The translations under genes were made by a program, and so were the position numbers. A stretch of DNA of 38,696 bases from Micromonospora arida (GTDB lineage: Bacteria > Actinomycetota > Actinomycetes > Mycobacteriales > Micromonosporaceae): positions 1 through 38,696 of the forward strand of contig NZ_QGSY01000198.1 of NCBI RefSeq assembly GCF_003857035.1, read 5' to 3'. The first letter of the stretch is position 1, and each line of letters starts with the position of its first letter. Under the pieces are notes generated by a model. It was not told where the DNA came from, did not search any database, and worked only from the letters and a program-made list of their open reading frames with translations. Of the stretch, positions 7,662-15,471 are shown one piece after another.

Positions 7662-8357
7662 TCATCTCTCGGGTACCACCAAACCGCACTCGTAGGCGCA
7701 TACGACAAGTTGCGCCCGGTCGCGGGCCGACAGTTTGGACAGCAGCCGGCTCACGTGGGTCTTGACCGTGTTGAGGCTGACGATGAAGTGGTCGGCGATT
7801 TCCGCGTTCGACTTGCCGGCCGCCACCTGGACGAGCACCTCGCGTTCGCGCTCGGTCAGGTCGTCGAGGCCCTCCGGTGCGGTCACCGGGGTTTTCCGCC
7901 CGGACGTACGGCGTACGAATTCCGCCACCAGTCGGGTCGTCACCCGTGGAGTCAGCAGTGCCTCTCCGCCGGCGACGACGCGGATGGCGCTGAGCAGGTC
8001 CTCCGGTGGGGTGTCCTTGAGGACGAAACCGCTTGCCCCGGCGCGCAGCGCGGCGAAGACGTGTTCGTCCTCCCCGAACGTTGTCACGATCAGCACGCGG
8101 GCGTCGATGCTGCCGTCGTCGGCGATGTGCCGGGTGGCTTCGAGGCCGTCCATGACCGGCATGCGGATGTCCATGAGCAGAATATCCGGACGTAGCGCAC
8201 GGCATTGCCGGACCGCTGTGGCGCCGTTGTCGGCCTCGCCGACCACCGTGAGCCCGGGCGAGGTCTCCAGGAGTACCCGGAATCCGGCTCGGACCAGCGC
8301 CTCGTCGTCCACGACCAAAACCCGGACCGGCACTGTCGTGCCTTCGGTGTCAGCCAC
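7662..8357 (-). CDS. NarL/FixJ-type response regulator
   Basis: A 231-residue two-component response regulator. The receiver domain covers about residues 11-130: the acidic pair is D17/D18 (VVDDEA), the phosphorylated aspartate is D63 (LMDIRMP), the switch threonine is in IVTTFG and the lysine in GFVLKDTPP. A LuxR-type helix-turn-helix fills the C-terminus (LTEREREVLVQVAAGKSNAE, then SLNTVKTHVSRLLSKL). The GTG start overlaps the kinase stop by 8 bp, so kinase and regulator form one transcription unit. The gene converges on gntR across about 100 bp that contains only a weak imperfect hairpin (7647-7673). Confidence 0.93.
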   Translation of the reverse strand: MADTEGTTVPVRVLVVDDEALVRAGFRVLLETSPGLTVVGEADNGATAVRQCRALRPDILLMDIRMPVMDGLEATRHIADDGSIDARVLIVTTFGEDEHVFAALRAGASGFVLKDTPPEDLLSAIRVVAGGEALLTPRVTTRLVAEFVRRTSGRKTPVTAPEGLDDLTEREREVLVQVAAGKSNAEIADHFIVSLNTVKTHVSRLLSKLSARDRAQLVVCAYECGLVVPER

Positions 8358-9588
8358 GGCGCCTTCTCCCGGTACGGTCGCCAGGCTCCGGCCGGGTCGC
8401 CGGTGGCAGCGGGAAATGTACGCGCACAGCGTAGCCGCCGTTGCGACGCGGTCCGGCCTCGACCGTGCCGTCGTACAACGAGACCCGGTCCCGCATTCCG
8501 GCCAAGCCGTTCCCGGAGCCCCGTCCGGCCTTGAAGGTACCGGCGACCGGGACGTCGTTAACGACCGTGACGTCCAACCCTTCCGGTCCGCGTTCGACCT
8601 CGACGGACGTCGTCGCCCGGCCGGCGTGACGTACCACGTTCGTCAGCGCCTCCTGCACCACGCGATAAGCCGACTCCTCGACCGCCGGCGGTGCACCGGC
8701 ATCCGTGGTCAGTGACAGCGTGATCGGATGGCCGTCCTCGCGCAGGTCGTCGACCAACGACCGGATGTGGGCGAGTGTCCGACGATCGACGGTAGGACCA
8801 GCAGCCAGCGGACCGCCCGTGCGCACCAGGTCTTCCGGAGCATCCCGCAACGACTGCAGCACCGCTCGCAACTCGTCCAGAGCGCTCCGGCTGGCGGTCT
8901 CAATCGCCGCCAGTGCGACCAGAGCCTCACCCGGTCGCTGTTCGAGCACCATGCGGGCCACGCCCGATCGCACCGCGATCATGCTCAGCGTGTGCGACAC
9001 GATGTCATGCACGTCGGCGGAGACCCGCACCCGTTCCTCGGCGCGGACCCGACGCTCGGCTTCCCGCGCCCGTTCTTCCTCCTCCATGCGCAAGCGCCGT
9101 TCCGCCTGCCGGCGGGAGCCGAAGGCGTACCCGACCAGCCACGCCGGAATCGCGAGGACCAGTTGGATCGCGTTCTGCCCGGTGGCCGGATGCAGCTGCA
9201 TCGCGATCAGTTCCGCGGCGGTGACCAGCCCCACCGCGGCCACGCCAACCCGCAGCGACACGGCACGCGGGAGCCGGTCTGCCACGGTCAGCACGGCGAT
9301 CGCCAGCGCCGGGCCCGCATTGCTGTGGAACACCGTGAACCCAACATCGGTCAGAGCCGCCACGACGAGAACCGACGACACCGTGATGAGCACCGGCACC
9401 GGAGCCGCCCGGCGCACCACCAGCGGCACGGCCACGGCGGCGCCGAACACGACGACCGCCGCCGCAGGACTATGCCCGGAACCACGGATCAGCACCGGAA
9501 GGGTGAACAGCCCGAACGATCCGACCGCGAGAGCGATGTCCAGCAGATCGGGCGATGGCAGATCGGTCCGGCGACGTCGCATGTCCAT
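8350..9588 (-). CDS. Sensor histidine kinase, HisKA_3 type
   Basis: A 412-residue membrane sensor kinase that partners the regulator at 7662. The N-terminal ~155 residues hold five or six hydrophobic segments and no large extracellular loop, suggesting that it senses within or at the membrane. A charged coiled-coil linker (about 157-190, rich in E and R) leads to the dimerisation helix with the phosphorylated histidine H194 (ADVHDIVSHTLSM). The ATPase domain has an N-box (VQEALTNVVRHA) and a G box (GSGNGLAGMRDRVS). The start is uncertain: ATG 9588 begins just before the first membrane span, GTG 9591 is adjacent, and an ATG at 9621 lies inside a palindrome. Confidence 0.88.
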   Translation of the reverse strand: MDMRRRRTDLPSPDLLDIALAVGSFGLFTLPVLIRGSGHSPAAAVVVFGAAVAVPLVVRRAAPVPVLITVSSVLVVAALTDVGFTVFHSNAGPALAIAVLTVADRLPRAVSLRVGVAAVGLVTAAELIAMQLHPATGQNAIQLVLAIPAWLVGYAFGSRRQAERRLRMEEEERAREAERRVRAEERVRVSADVHDIVSHTLSMIAVRSGVARMVLEQRPGEALVALAAIETASRSALDELRAVLQSLRDAPEDLVRTGGPLAAGPTVDRRTLAHIRSLVDDLREDGHPITLSLTTDAGAPPAVEESAYRVVQEALTNVVRHAGRATTSVEVERGPEGLDVTVVNDVPVAGTFKAGRGSGNGLAGMRDRVSLYDGTVEAGPRRNGGYAVRVHFPLPPATRPEPGDRTGRRRRG

Positions 9589-9616
9589 CACGTTAACCAG
9601 GCACACCGACCCGGTC

Positions 9617-9634
9617 GTCATGCTCCAGCATGAC
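9617..9634. promoter_or_regulatory. 18-bp dyad upstream of the kinase gene
   Basis: GTCATGCT, a CC centre and AGCATGAC form a perfect 8-bp-arm inverted repeat, 29 bp before the predicted kinase start and about 80 bp before the divergent gene at 9714. A further TCATGCTGGAG lies at about 9662. NarL-type regulators bind such dyads, so autoregulation is plausible. Confidence 0.4.
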
Positions 9635-9713
9635 GAGGCGACTCCTGAGGGAGGTCCCGAATCATGCTGGAGAGCGACGCCCGAGCCTGGCGGTATGGCC
9701 GAGTGTCGGTGCC

Positions 9714-10247
9714 ATGACAAACCACCGGCTGCAACTGTCCCGTCCCGCCGTCATCACCGCAGCGGTCTCCGCGACCGCCGGACTCGCCACCGGCGTCGCG
9801 GTCTTTCTCCACCGCTCCGAACAGATCGAACCGCACGTGAACGGCACTTCCGCGTGGCTTCCCCATCTCGTCGTCCTCGCCATCGTGGCGACCTGGTTCA
9901 CGGTGGCCTCGCGCCGTAGCCCGTTCGGCTGGATGGTGATCTTCGGGCCGGTCGGGCGCCCGATCACGGCCCGGATCCGGGCAACGTTCCGATCCGGCTT
10001 CCACCCTCTGATCCTGCTGCGATGCCTGGCCGCCGCGTTCCTCGTCCTGCTGGAGGTGTACATGGCCTGGCGCATCGGAGAGCAGGTCTTCGCCGGGCTG
10101 GACCCCAACTTCATCAACAACGCCTGGGGCGGCCCGTCATACCTCGGAGCGATGTTCTGCCACTACCTCGACGGCGCCCTGCTGTACCCGATCTGCCACG
10201 TCCTCCTCCGGAAGGTCACCGTCCCAGCAGGACCCACCGCCGAATGA
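9714..10247 (+). CDS. Small membrane protein, unknown function
   Basis: I do not recognise the family. The 177-residue product has four likely membrane spans: about residues 11-33 (ITAAVSATAGLATGVAVFL), 46-63, 96-122 (LILLRCLAAAFLVLLEVYMA) and 145-165 (LGAMFCHYLDGALLYPICHV). The last span carries C-H-Y and C-H motifs that could bind metal or haem, but this is speculative. The gene is divergent from the kinase gene, with the dyad at 9617-9634 between them, so it is a candidate target of the two-component system. The ATG at 9714 has no strong ribosome binding site; an in-frame ATG at 9630 would overlap the dyad. Confidence 0.7.
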   Translation: MTNHRLQLSRPAVITAAVSATAGLATGVAVFLHRSEQIEPHVNGTSAWLPHLVVLAIVATWFTVASRRSPFGWMVIFGPVGRPITARIRATFRSGFHPLILLRCLAAAFLVLLEVYMAWRIGEQVFAGLDPNFINNAWGGPSYLGAMFCHYLDGALLYPICHVLLRKVTVPAGPTAE

Positions 10248-10456
10248 TGAGATGACGGAACCTCCAGCCCCATGCCGACAACAACTGCTGGAATCGTCCC
10301 ACTTACCTGCTCAAGGGCCCTGTCTTCGGCAGAGTCGATCGGCGTGGCGGTAGGTGGGGCGCGCATGAACCGAACTCGATCCGCCTACTGCCGTTGCTGT
10401 ACTAGTCGGTCCGGCGTGCGCCTCGCCGTTGATCTCGCACGGTCGCGACCGTTGCT
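10248..10456. other. Gap without a recognisable gene
   Basis: About 210 bp between the small membrane protein and the terminator of the convergent dehydrogenase gene. Its base composition is slightly lower in GC than its neighbours. I see no convincing coding frame, RNA or promoter in it. Confidence 0.5.
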
Positions 10457-10495
10457 CGGTGGGGACGGCGACTTGAGTCGTCACCGTCCCCACCG
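10457..10495 (-). terminator. Terminator hairpin after the dehydrogenase gene
   Basis: CGGTGGGGACGG (10457-10468) pairs perfectly with CCGTCCCCACCG (10484-10495), and an inner CGAC/GTCG pair extends the stem. It starts 9 bases after the stop of the minus-strand gene. There is no T-run, as is common for terminators in actinobacteria. Confidence 0.7.
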
Positions 10496-10504
10496 TGACC
10501 CGGT

Positions 10505-12607
10505 TCAGGCCGGCGTGCCGGTGACGGTCAGGTTGCGCAGTCGGCCCACGTTGTCGAACGAGCCGAAGCCGACCCGCCCCGAGCCGAACGTGGTGTCCTT
10601 CGCGGTCAGCAGCGGGTCCCGACGCCCGTCGACGTAGACGGCGATCTCGCCGGTCGCCGGCAGGTGCACCACCCGGACGCGGTGCCACCTGGCGTCGGTG
10701 ATCGCCGGGTTGGCGCCCCGGGACCGGCCGTTCCACTGGTGGTCGATGCGCTCCCGGTCGGCGTTGTCCACCTTGAAGATGCCGTTGTGCGGATAGATCG
10801 TGTTGTCGGTGGAGAGATGGGCGTAGTAGAACTCGGTGTCCGAACGCCAGCCGAAGACGATGATCACGTCCCGGTTGGTGACCTCCACCGGTGTGTCGAG
10901 TCGTACCTGGGCGTCGACCTGCACCGACGACCACGCCGGGCCGTTGGTCAGCACGGCGTACTCGAAGGGCCGGCGCGGGCCCGGCCGGCTCTCCCCGGCC
11001 TCGGCCAGAATGACCTGGTCGCCTGTGAACTGCCACTTCGCCGGCGTCACCGGCGACCAGTTCGCGGCTCCGGCGGTGCGGCAAAGGGTGACGTCCCCGA
11101 CGTCACCGCTGGCGAACTCCCGGGTACCGGTCACCTTCCAGACCTTTCCGTTGGCCTTCGCGACCACGTAGAGCTCACCGGCGGCGTCGGTGCCGAAGCG
11201 CAGGTCCACCCGGTTGGGGTCACCGGGCGCACCCGGCGCGGACAGGTCACGCATCCGGACCGGGGTGCCCGCCGCGTCGAAGAGCGCGAGCTGGTGGATC
11301 GTGGCCAGCCCTCGGCCGCGGCGCATCTCGTTGGCCTCGGTGTAGAGCACCCGGCCGTCGACCAGGTCACCGAAGACGTACTTGCCGCGCAGCGCGGGCA
11401 GCGCCCGCCCTCGGTAGACGAAGCCGCCGGCCACCGCGACACCGACGTCGTCGGTGCAGTTCCAACCGGCGGCAGGGTCGTGGTCGTACGCGGCGACCGG
11501 GTAGGTGTAGCCGTACCTGTCGTCGTCGGCGGGCAGCGGGAGCAGCCGGTCGCACGGACTGGTGGCGGTCTTGTCGAAGACGAAGGAGCCCTCGCGCTCG
11601 CTCCAGCCGAAGTTGTCGCCGGCGCGAACCTCGTAGATCGCCTCGACGGCGTGTTCACCGATGTGTCCGAGGTACATCCGGCCGGTCGCCCGGTCCCAGC
11701 TGAACCGGTGCGGGTCCCGGAAACCCACGGCGTAGAGCTCGCCGAGCGCCCCGGCCCGGCCGACGAACGGGTTCCCGGCCGGGATGCCGTAGCGCCCGTT
11801 CGCGGAGTTGGTGCCCCGAGGGTCGATCCGCAGCAGCTTGCCGTGCGGCAGGGCAAGGTTCTGCGGGTCGGTGTTGCGCGCGCCCTGGCCACCGTCGCCG
11901 ACGGCGAGGTACAGCAGGCCGTAGTCGCGGTCATGGCGCTTGGCCGTGGGGTTGAAGTTGATTTCCTGGATGCCGTGTATCTGGCCGCCGAAGCCGATGC
12001 GCAGCACCTCCCGGTGCGTACCGGCGAAGGTGGCGGCCGCCGGATCCGTCGCCGTCCACTCGGTGATGACACCGTGGAAGAGCGTGTTGGGCTGGGCGTA
12101 GTCCGGGACGGCGGTCGTCGTCGACGCCAACTCGGTGTGGATGGTGTAGAACCGGCCGTTCATCCCGAACTCCGGGTGGAACGCGACGTACCCGAAGCCC
12201 TGGCCGAGCCCACGACCGGAGAAGAACCGCGGCGCGAACGTCGCGGCCACGTCCAGGTAGACGTGCGGCACGCCGCCCTCGACCAGGTAGAGGCTGCCGT
12301 TGAGGTCGGGCACCGCCCGCCGGCCGGAACCGTCGGGCATCTCCATGATGGTGTTGATCCGCGCGGTACGCATGAGCCGCGCGTCGGTCGGCGCCGGTGT
12401 CGGGTACGACTGCGGGAAGCTGGCGTACTCGCTGAGGACCAACCCGAGTCGGGACTGGACCGGCATCTCGGGGATCGGGTCGTCGACCGCGTCGGCGGCG
12501 CGCGCCGGCGTGGCTACCAGGGTGGACAGGATCAGCACGAGGGCGGTGAGGCCGGCCCTCACTGTGGGCCGGCGGACGGTGCCGGCGCGGCGGTGCAGGG
12601 TGCGCAC
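10505..12607 (-). CDS. Secreted glucose/sorbosone dehydrogenase-like protein
   Basis: The 700-residue protein starts with a signal peptide: a basic start, a hydrophobic core (AGLTALVLILSTLVA), then cleavage after TPARA. The next ~420 residues form a beta-propeller of the glucose/sorbosone dehydrogenase (PQQ-dependent sugar dehydrogenase-like) family: FGYVAFHPEFGMNGRFYTIH, LLYLAVGDGGQGARNTDPQN, GKLLRIDPRG, VGFRDPHRFSWD and DNFGWSEREGSF. The last ~190 residues look like a concanavalin-type beta-sandwich, as in carbohydrate-binding or DUF1080-like domains (WHRVRVVHLPATGEIAVYVDG). It probably oxidises a sugar or glycan outside the cell; the substrate is unknown. AAGGAG 6 bases before the GTG fixes the start. 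It follows the LamG gene by 37 bp in one operon. Confidence 0.88.
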   Translation of the reverse strand: MRTLHRRAGTVRRPTVRAGLTALVLILSTLVATPARAADAVDDPIPEMPVQSRLGLVLSEYASFPQSYPTPAPTDARLMRTARINTIMEMPDGSGRRAVPDLNGSLYLVEGGVPHVYLDVAATFAPRFFSGRGLGQGFGYVAFHPEFGMNGRFYTIHTELASTTTAVPDYAQPNTLFHGVITEWTATDPAAATFAGTHREVLRIGFGGQIHGIQEINFNPTAKRHDRDYGLLYLAVGDGGQGARNTDPQNLALPHGKLLRIDPRGTNSANGRYGIPAGNPFVGRAGALGELYAVGFRDPHRFSWDRATGRMYLGHIGEHAVEAIYEVRAGDNFGWSEREGSFVFDKTATSPCDRLLPLPADDDRYGYTYPVAAYDHDPAAGWNCTDDVGVAVAGGFVYRGRALPALRGKYVFGDLVDGRVLYTEANEMRRGRGLATIHQLALFDAAGTPVRMRDLSAPGAPGDPNRVDLRFGTDAAGELYVVAKANGKVWKVTGTREFASGDVGDVTLCRTAGAANWSPVTPAKWQFTGDQVILAEAGESRPGPRRPFEYAVLTNGPAWSSVQVDAQVRLDTPVEVTNRDVIIVFGWRSDTEFYYAHLSTDNTIYPHNGIFKVDNADRERIDHQWNGRSRGANPAITDARWHRVRVVHLPATGEIAVYVDGRRDPLLTAKDTTFGSGRVGFGSFDNVGRLRNLTVTGTPA

Positions 12608-12644
12608 GCGTGTCTCCTTCTCGGTGGGACGGTGCCGAGGGTGG

Positions 12645-13592
12645 TCAGCGGGCAAGGTGGCGGTACTGCCTCCGCACGTCGTTCGCGGAGACCACACTGT
12701 CGAGGAACATCAGGCCGTCCATCCGGCAGTCGCACGGGTTGCGTTCCAGGGTGTCCTGGGGGAAGCTGCCGCCGATCTTGATGCCCCGGGGGTCGGACGC
12801 GGTGGTCACGTGCGGGCCCGGCCCGGACACCAGCCACGGATCGTCGGCGCGGGTGTAGAAGCCGTCCACCGGTTCGCCGTTGCGGTAGAGGGCGAGCGCG
12901 CCGGTGTTGAAGTCGAAGGTGGCGGCCAGGTGCACCCACTCCCCCACCGGCAGCAGCTCGCGCCAGTCCCGGGTGGCGGCGAAGGTCTGTGAGTTGCCGC
13001 CGTCGAGCCGCCGGCCGAGCGCGACGAGACGCAACTCCCCGTCGACGTCGATCAGCTCCAGCAGTGCGCGGACGCCGTGGCCGTCGGAGTCGCCGGTCAG
13101 CACTCCGGCCAGCCCGATCGCGTTGTACCTGTCGTCCGGGTCGGCTGTGGTGGAGTTGGGTAGCGGGCTGTCCATGTTCAGTTTGAACCAGCCCATGACT
13201 GTGGTGCCGGCGGTGGCGCTGAAGGCGCGCAGCGTCCGCACCCCGCTGGCCGACCAGGTGCCGGCCTTCCAGTCGTCGTTGCCGGCGACGGCGGGGGCGA
13301 CCTGCCGGGTCTGCACCGCGTTGCGGCTGCCCCGGTAGGCGCGGTCCGGCACCCGCATGGCGGTGCCGCCGTTGATCAGCTCGATCTCGGTGCCGGAACG
13401 CCCCTGGTCGCGTTCCAGTGCGGGGTCGCCGGGCACCGGGTGGTCGAAGTCGTACGCGGCGACCAGGTGCGCGCGCAGCGCCGGGTGGACGTCGGACGAC
13501 ATGCTCCGATCCGCCTGCGCCGGTGGCGCGCTGGCGCCGGTCAGTGCGCCGATCGCCAGGAGGGAGACGGCCGCTCGTCGGGCCCTGGACAT
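12645..13592 (-). CDS. Secreted LamG/concanavalin-like domain protein
   Basis: A 315-residue exported protein. A signal peptide (RRAAVSLLAIGALTGASAPPAQA) is followed by one LamG-like beta-sandwich over most of its length: VAAYDFDHPV at the start, VMGWFKLN in the core, and WVHLAATFDFNTGALALYRNGEPVDG, the usual LamG strand pattern, then IKIGGS near the end. Two cysteines in NPCDCRMDG could pair. Such domains bind carbohydrate; no catalytic site is evident. GAGGTGA before the ATG at 13592 supports the start. It is the first gene of a two-gene operon with the dehydrogenase-like gene, transcribed from a region with two LacI-type operators. Confidence 0.82.
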   Translation of the reverse strand: MSRARRAAVSLLAIGALTGASAPPAQADRSMSSDVHPALRAHLVAAYDFDHPVPGDPALERDQGRSGTEIELINGGTAMRVPDRAYRGSRNAVQTRQVAPAVAGNDDWKAGTWSASGVRTLRAFSATAGTTVMGWFKLNMDSPLPNSTTADPDDRYNAIGLAGVLTGDSDGHGVRALLELIDVDGELRLVALGRRLDGGNSQTFAATRDWRELLPVGEWVHLAATFDFNTGALALYRNGEPVDGFYTRADDPWLVSGPGPHVTTASDPRGIKIGGSFPQDTLERNPCDCRMDGLMFLDSVVSANDVRRQYRHLAR

Positions 13593-13630
13593 GGCTGTCA
13601 CCTCGTTTCGCGGCATGCCGGATGCCGGTC

Positions 13631-13658
13631 ACGTAAGCGCTTACGTAAGCGCTTACGT
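13631..13658. promoter_or_regulatory. Two overlapping LacI-type operators
   Basis: ACGTAAGCGCTTACGT is a perfect 16-bp palindrome at 13631-13646 and is repeated identically at 13643-13658, sharing the central ACGT. The C-G centre with 5-6-bp flanks is the classic LacI/GalR operator form. On the plus strand, TTACGT (13641-13646) and TAGGCT (13663-13668), 16 bp apart, form a plausible lacI promoter overlapping the operators, so both the regulator and the divergent secreted-protein operon are probably repressed. Confidence 0.85.
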
Positions 13659-13725
13659 ACCCTAGGCTTCGATCGATGCCACTCGCAACAGATCGGGTGA
13701 CATGGATGTTTTCGGAGGTTTGCCG

Positions 13726-14760
13726 ATGCCCAGGGCCAGCCAACGGCCGCGCCTCGTGGACGTCGCCGAACACGCCGCCGTCTCGCTGGCCACCGCCTCC
13801 CGCGCCCTCGCCGGCCGTGAGGGGGTCAGCACCGAGGTGGCCGATCGGATCCGGCAGGTCGCCCATGAGCTTGGCTACGTGGCCAACCCGTACGCCCGCA
13901 CCCTGGCCAGCGGAGCCACCTCCACAGTGGGGTTGATCGTCCACCAGGTCGACGACCCGTACTTCTCCGAGATCGCCGCCGGGGTCATCCAGCTCGCCTC
14001 CGAGCAGGGGCTGCTGGTGCAGATCTGCCAGTCCGGCCGCGACCCCGACTACGAGCTGCAACAGCTACGCCACCTGATCGCCCAGCGGGTCGGCATCGTC
14101 CTGATCAGCGGCTCCGGCTACGACGACCCACGGATGGAGAGCGCGGCGCGCGCCGAGCTGGCCGCGTTCCAGAACCACGGCGGACGGGCCGCTGCCATCG
14201 GACGGCACGCGCTCGGGGTCGACGCCGTCCTGCCGGACAACGAGGCCGGCGGCCATGCGCTCGCTCAGCACCTGATGGATTTCGGCCACCGGCGGATCGC
14301 GGTCGCCGCGGGCAGCGCGGGCCTCACCACCGTCGCCGACCGGCTGGCCGGAGTGTCGTCGGCCCTGCGGGAGCGCGGGCGGCCCACCACCGACCTGGCC
14401 GTCGTGCACACCGACTTCACCCGCGGCGGTGGACGCGCCGCCGCCGAGCAGATCCTCAACGACCACCCCGGGACGACGGCGATCATCGCGCTCAACGACG
14501 TGATGGCCATGGGCGTGCTGTCGACGCTGCGGTCCCGCCGTGTGCCGGTGCCCGCGCGGATGTCCGTGGTCGGTTTCGACGACGTCTCCGTGGCGGCCGA
14601 CCTCGCACCCAGCCTCACCACCATCCGCCTGCCGATGACCGAGATGGGCCGCACGGCACTCACCCTCGCGCTCAAGCCGCGCACGGCACGCCCTCGCCGC
14701 CGCCCCACCGGTCACCTGCTGGTCGTCCGCGACTCGACCGGGCCCGCGCCGATAACCTGA
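13726..14760 (+). CDS. LacI-family transcriptional regulator
   Basis: A 344-residue repressor. The N-terminal helix-turn-helix and hinge are clear (LVDVAEHAAVSLATASRALA, then ELGYVANPYARTLASG). The rest is a periplasmic-binding-protein-like sensor (STVGLIVHQVDDPYFSEIAAG, AIIALNDVMAMGVLSTLRSR, SVVGFDDVSVAADLAPSLTT). It should bind the two overlapping operators just upstream and control the divergent secreted LamG and dehydrogenase genes in response to a sugar. GGAGG 7 bases upstream selects the ATG at 13726 over an in-frame ATG at 13702. The last ~20 residues are arginine- and proline-rich. Confidence 0.93.
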   Translation: MPRASQRPRLVDVAEHAAVSLATASRALAGREGVSTEVADRIRQVAHELGYVANPYARTLASGATSTVGLIVHQVDDPYFSEIAAGVIQLASEQGLLVQICQSGRDPDYELQQLRHLIAQRVGIVLISGSGYDDPRMESAARAELAAFQNHGGRAAAIGRHALGVDAVLPDNEAGGHALAQHLMDFGHRRIAVAAGSAGLTTVADRLAGVSSALRERGRPTTDLAVVHTDFTRGGGRAAAEQILNDHPGTTAIIALNDVMAMGVLSTLRSRRVPVPARMSVVGFDDVSVAADLAPSLTTIRLPMTEMGRTALTLALKPRTARPRRRPTGHLLVVRDSTGPAPIT

Positions 14761-14775
14761 CCGACGCCGCGCCGA

Positions 14776-15471
14776 TCAGACGGCCAGGGCAGCCCGGACA
14801 TCCGGCTCGGCCGTGACACCTCCGTCGCCGTGCGAGGTGACCCGACCGGACTCCAGCACGTGGTAGCGGTCCGCCACCCGCAGCGCGAAGCCCAGGTGCT
14901 GCTCGACGAGGAGCACGCTGAACCCGGACTGCCGGGTCAACTCGACGATCCGCTCCTGGATCTCCGCGACCACCGACGGCTGGATGCCCTCGGTCGGCTC
15001 GTCGAGCATCAGCAGCCGGGGCCGGGTGATCAGGGCGCGGGCGATGGCCAACTGCTGGCGCTGACCGCCGGAGAGCAGCCCGGCCCGACGCCGCAGCAAC
15101 GGGCGCAACGCCGGAAACAGATCGAGCACCTCCGCCGTGGCCACCGCCCCGTCGCGCCGGCCGTCGGCGACCAGCCGCAGGTTCTCCGCCGCCGTCAGGT
15201 GCGGGAAGCACTGCTGACCCTGCGGGACGTACGCCATCCCCCGCGCCACCCGCTCGTGCGGCCCGGCGCGGGTGACGTCCTCGCCGTCCAGCTCGACGGT
15301 GCCGGCACTCGGGCGCAACAGACCCGCCGCGACCCGCAGCAGGGTGCTCTTGCCGGCACCGTTGTGCCCGAGCACAGCAGCTACCCCGTCGGGCGGGACC
15401 GCCAGATCGACCCCATGCAGCACCCGGGAACGCCCGTACCCGGCGTGCACCCCGCGCAGCGTCAGCATCAT
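14776..15471 (-). CDS. urtE: Urea ABC transporter ATPase UrtE
   Basis: A 231-residue ABC ATPase of the branched-chain amino acid/urea (LivF/UrtE) type. It has Walker A GHNGAGKST, the Q-loop region MAYVPQGQQCFPHLTAAENL, signature LSGGQRQQLAIARAL, Walker B LLMLDEPTEGIQPSVV and switch histidine VEQHLG. The phrase EGIQPSVV after Walker B is typical of UrtE. It powers uptake together with UrtD. It is the last gene of urtABCDE and its ATG overlaps the urtD stop (ATGA). It converges on lacI with a 15-bp gap. Confidence 0.93.
   Translation of the reverse strand: MMLTLRGVHAGYGRSRVLHGVDLAVPPDGVAAVLGHNGAGKSTLLRVAAGLLRPSAGTVELDGEDVTRAGPHERVARGMAYVPQGQQCFPHLTAAENLRLVADGRRDGAVATAEVLDLFPALRPLLRRRAGLLSGGQRQQLAIARALITRPRLLMLDEPTEGIQPSVVAEIQERIVELTRQSGFSVLLVEQHLGFALRVADRYHVLESGRVTSHGDGGVTAEPDVRAALAV

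Noticed and set aside
7647..7673. Imperfect hairpin (CCCG, GATGA / TCATC, CGGG) between gntR and the response regulator as a terminator.
   Set aside because: Internal mismatches, and it overlaps the response regulator stop codon; possible but not convincing.
9621..9720. Upstream starts for the histidine kinase (ATG 9621 or a start at 9720).
   Set aside because: They lie in or beyond the 18-bp palindrome, add residues without family character, and lack a usable ribosome binding site.
10664..12781. A long open frame (705 codons) on the plus strand opposite the dehydrogenase-like gene.
   Set aside because: It is a GC-bias shadow: low-complexity Val/Arg/Gly/Glu composition, no domain, and the minus strand has clear homology, a signal peptide and a ribosome binding site.
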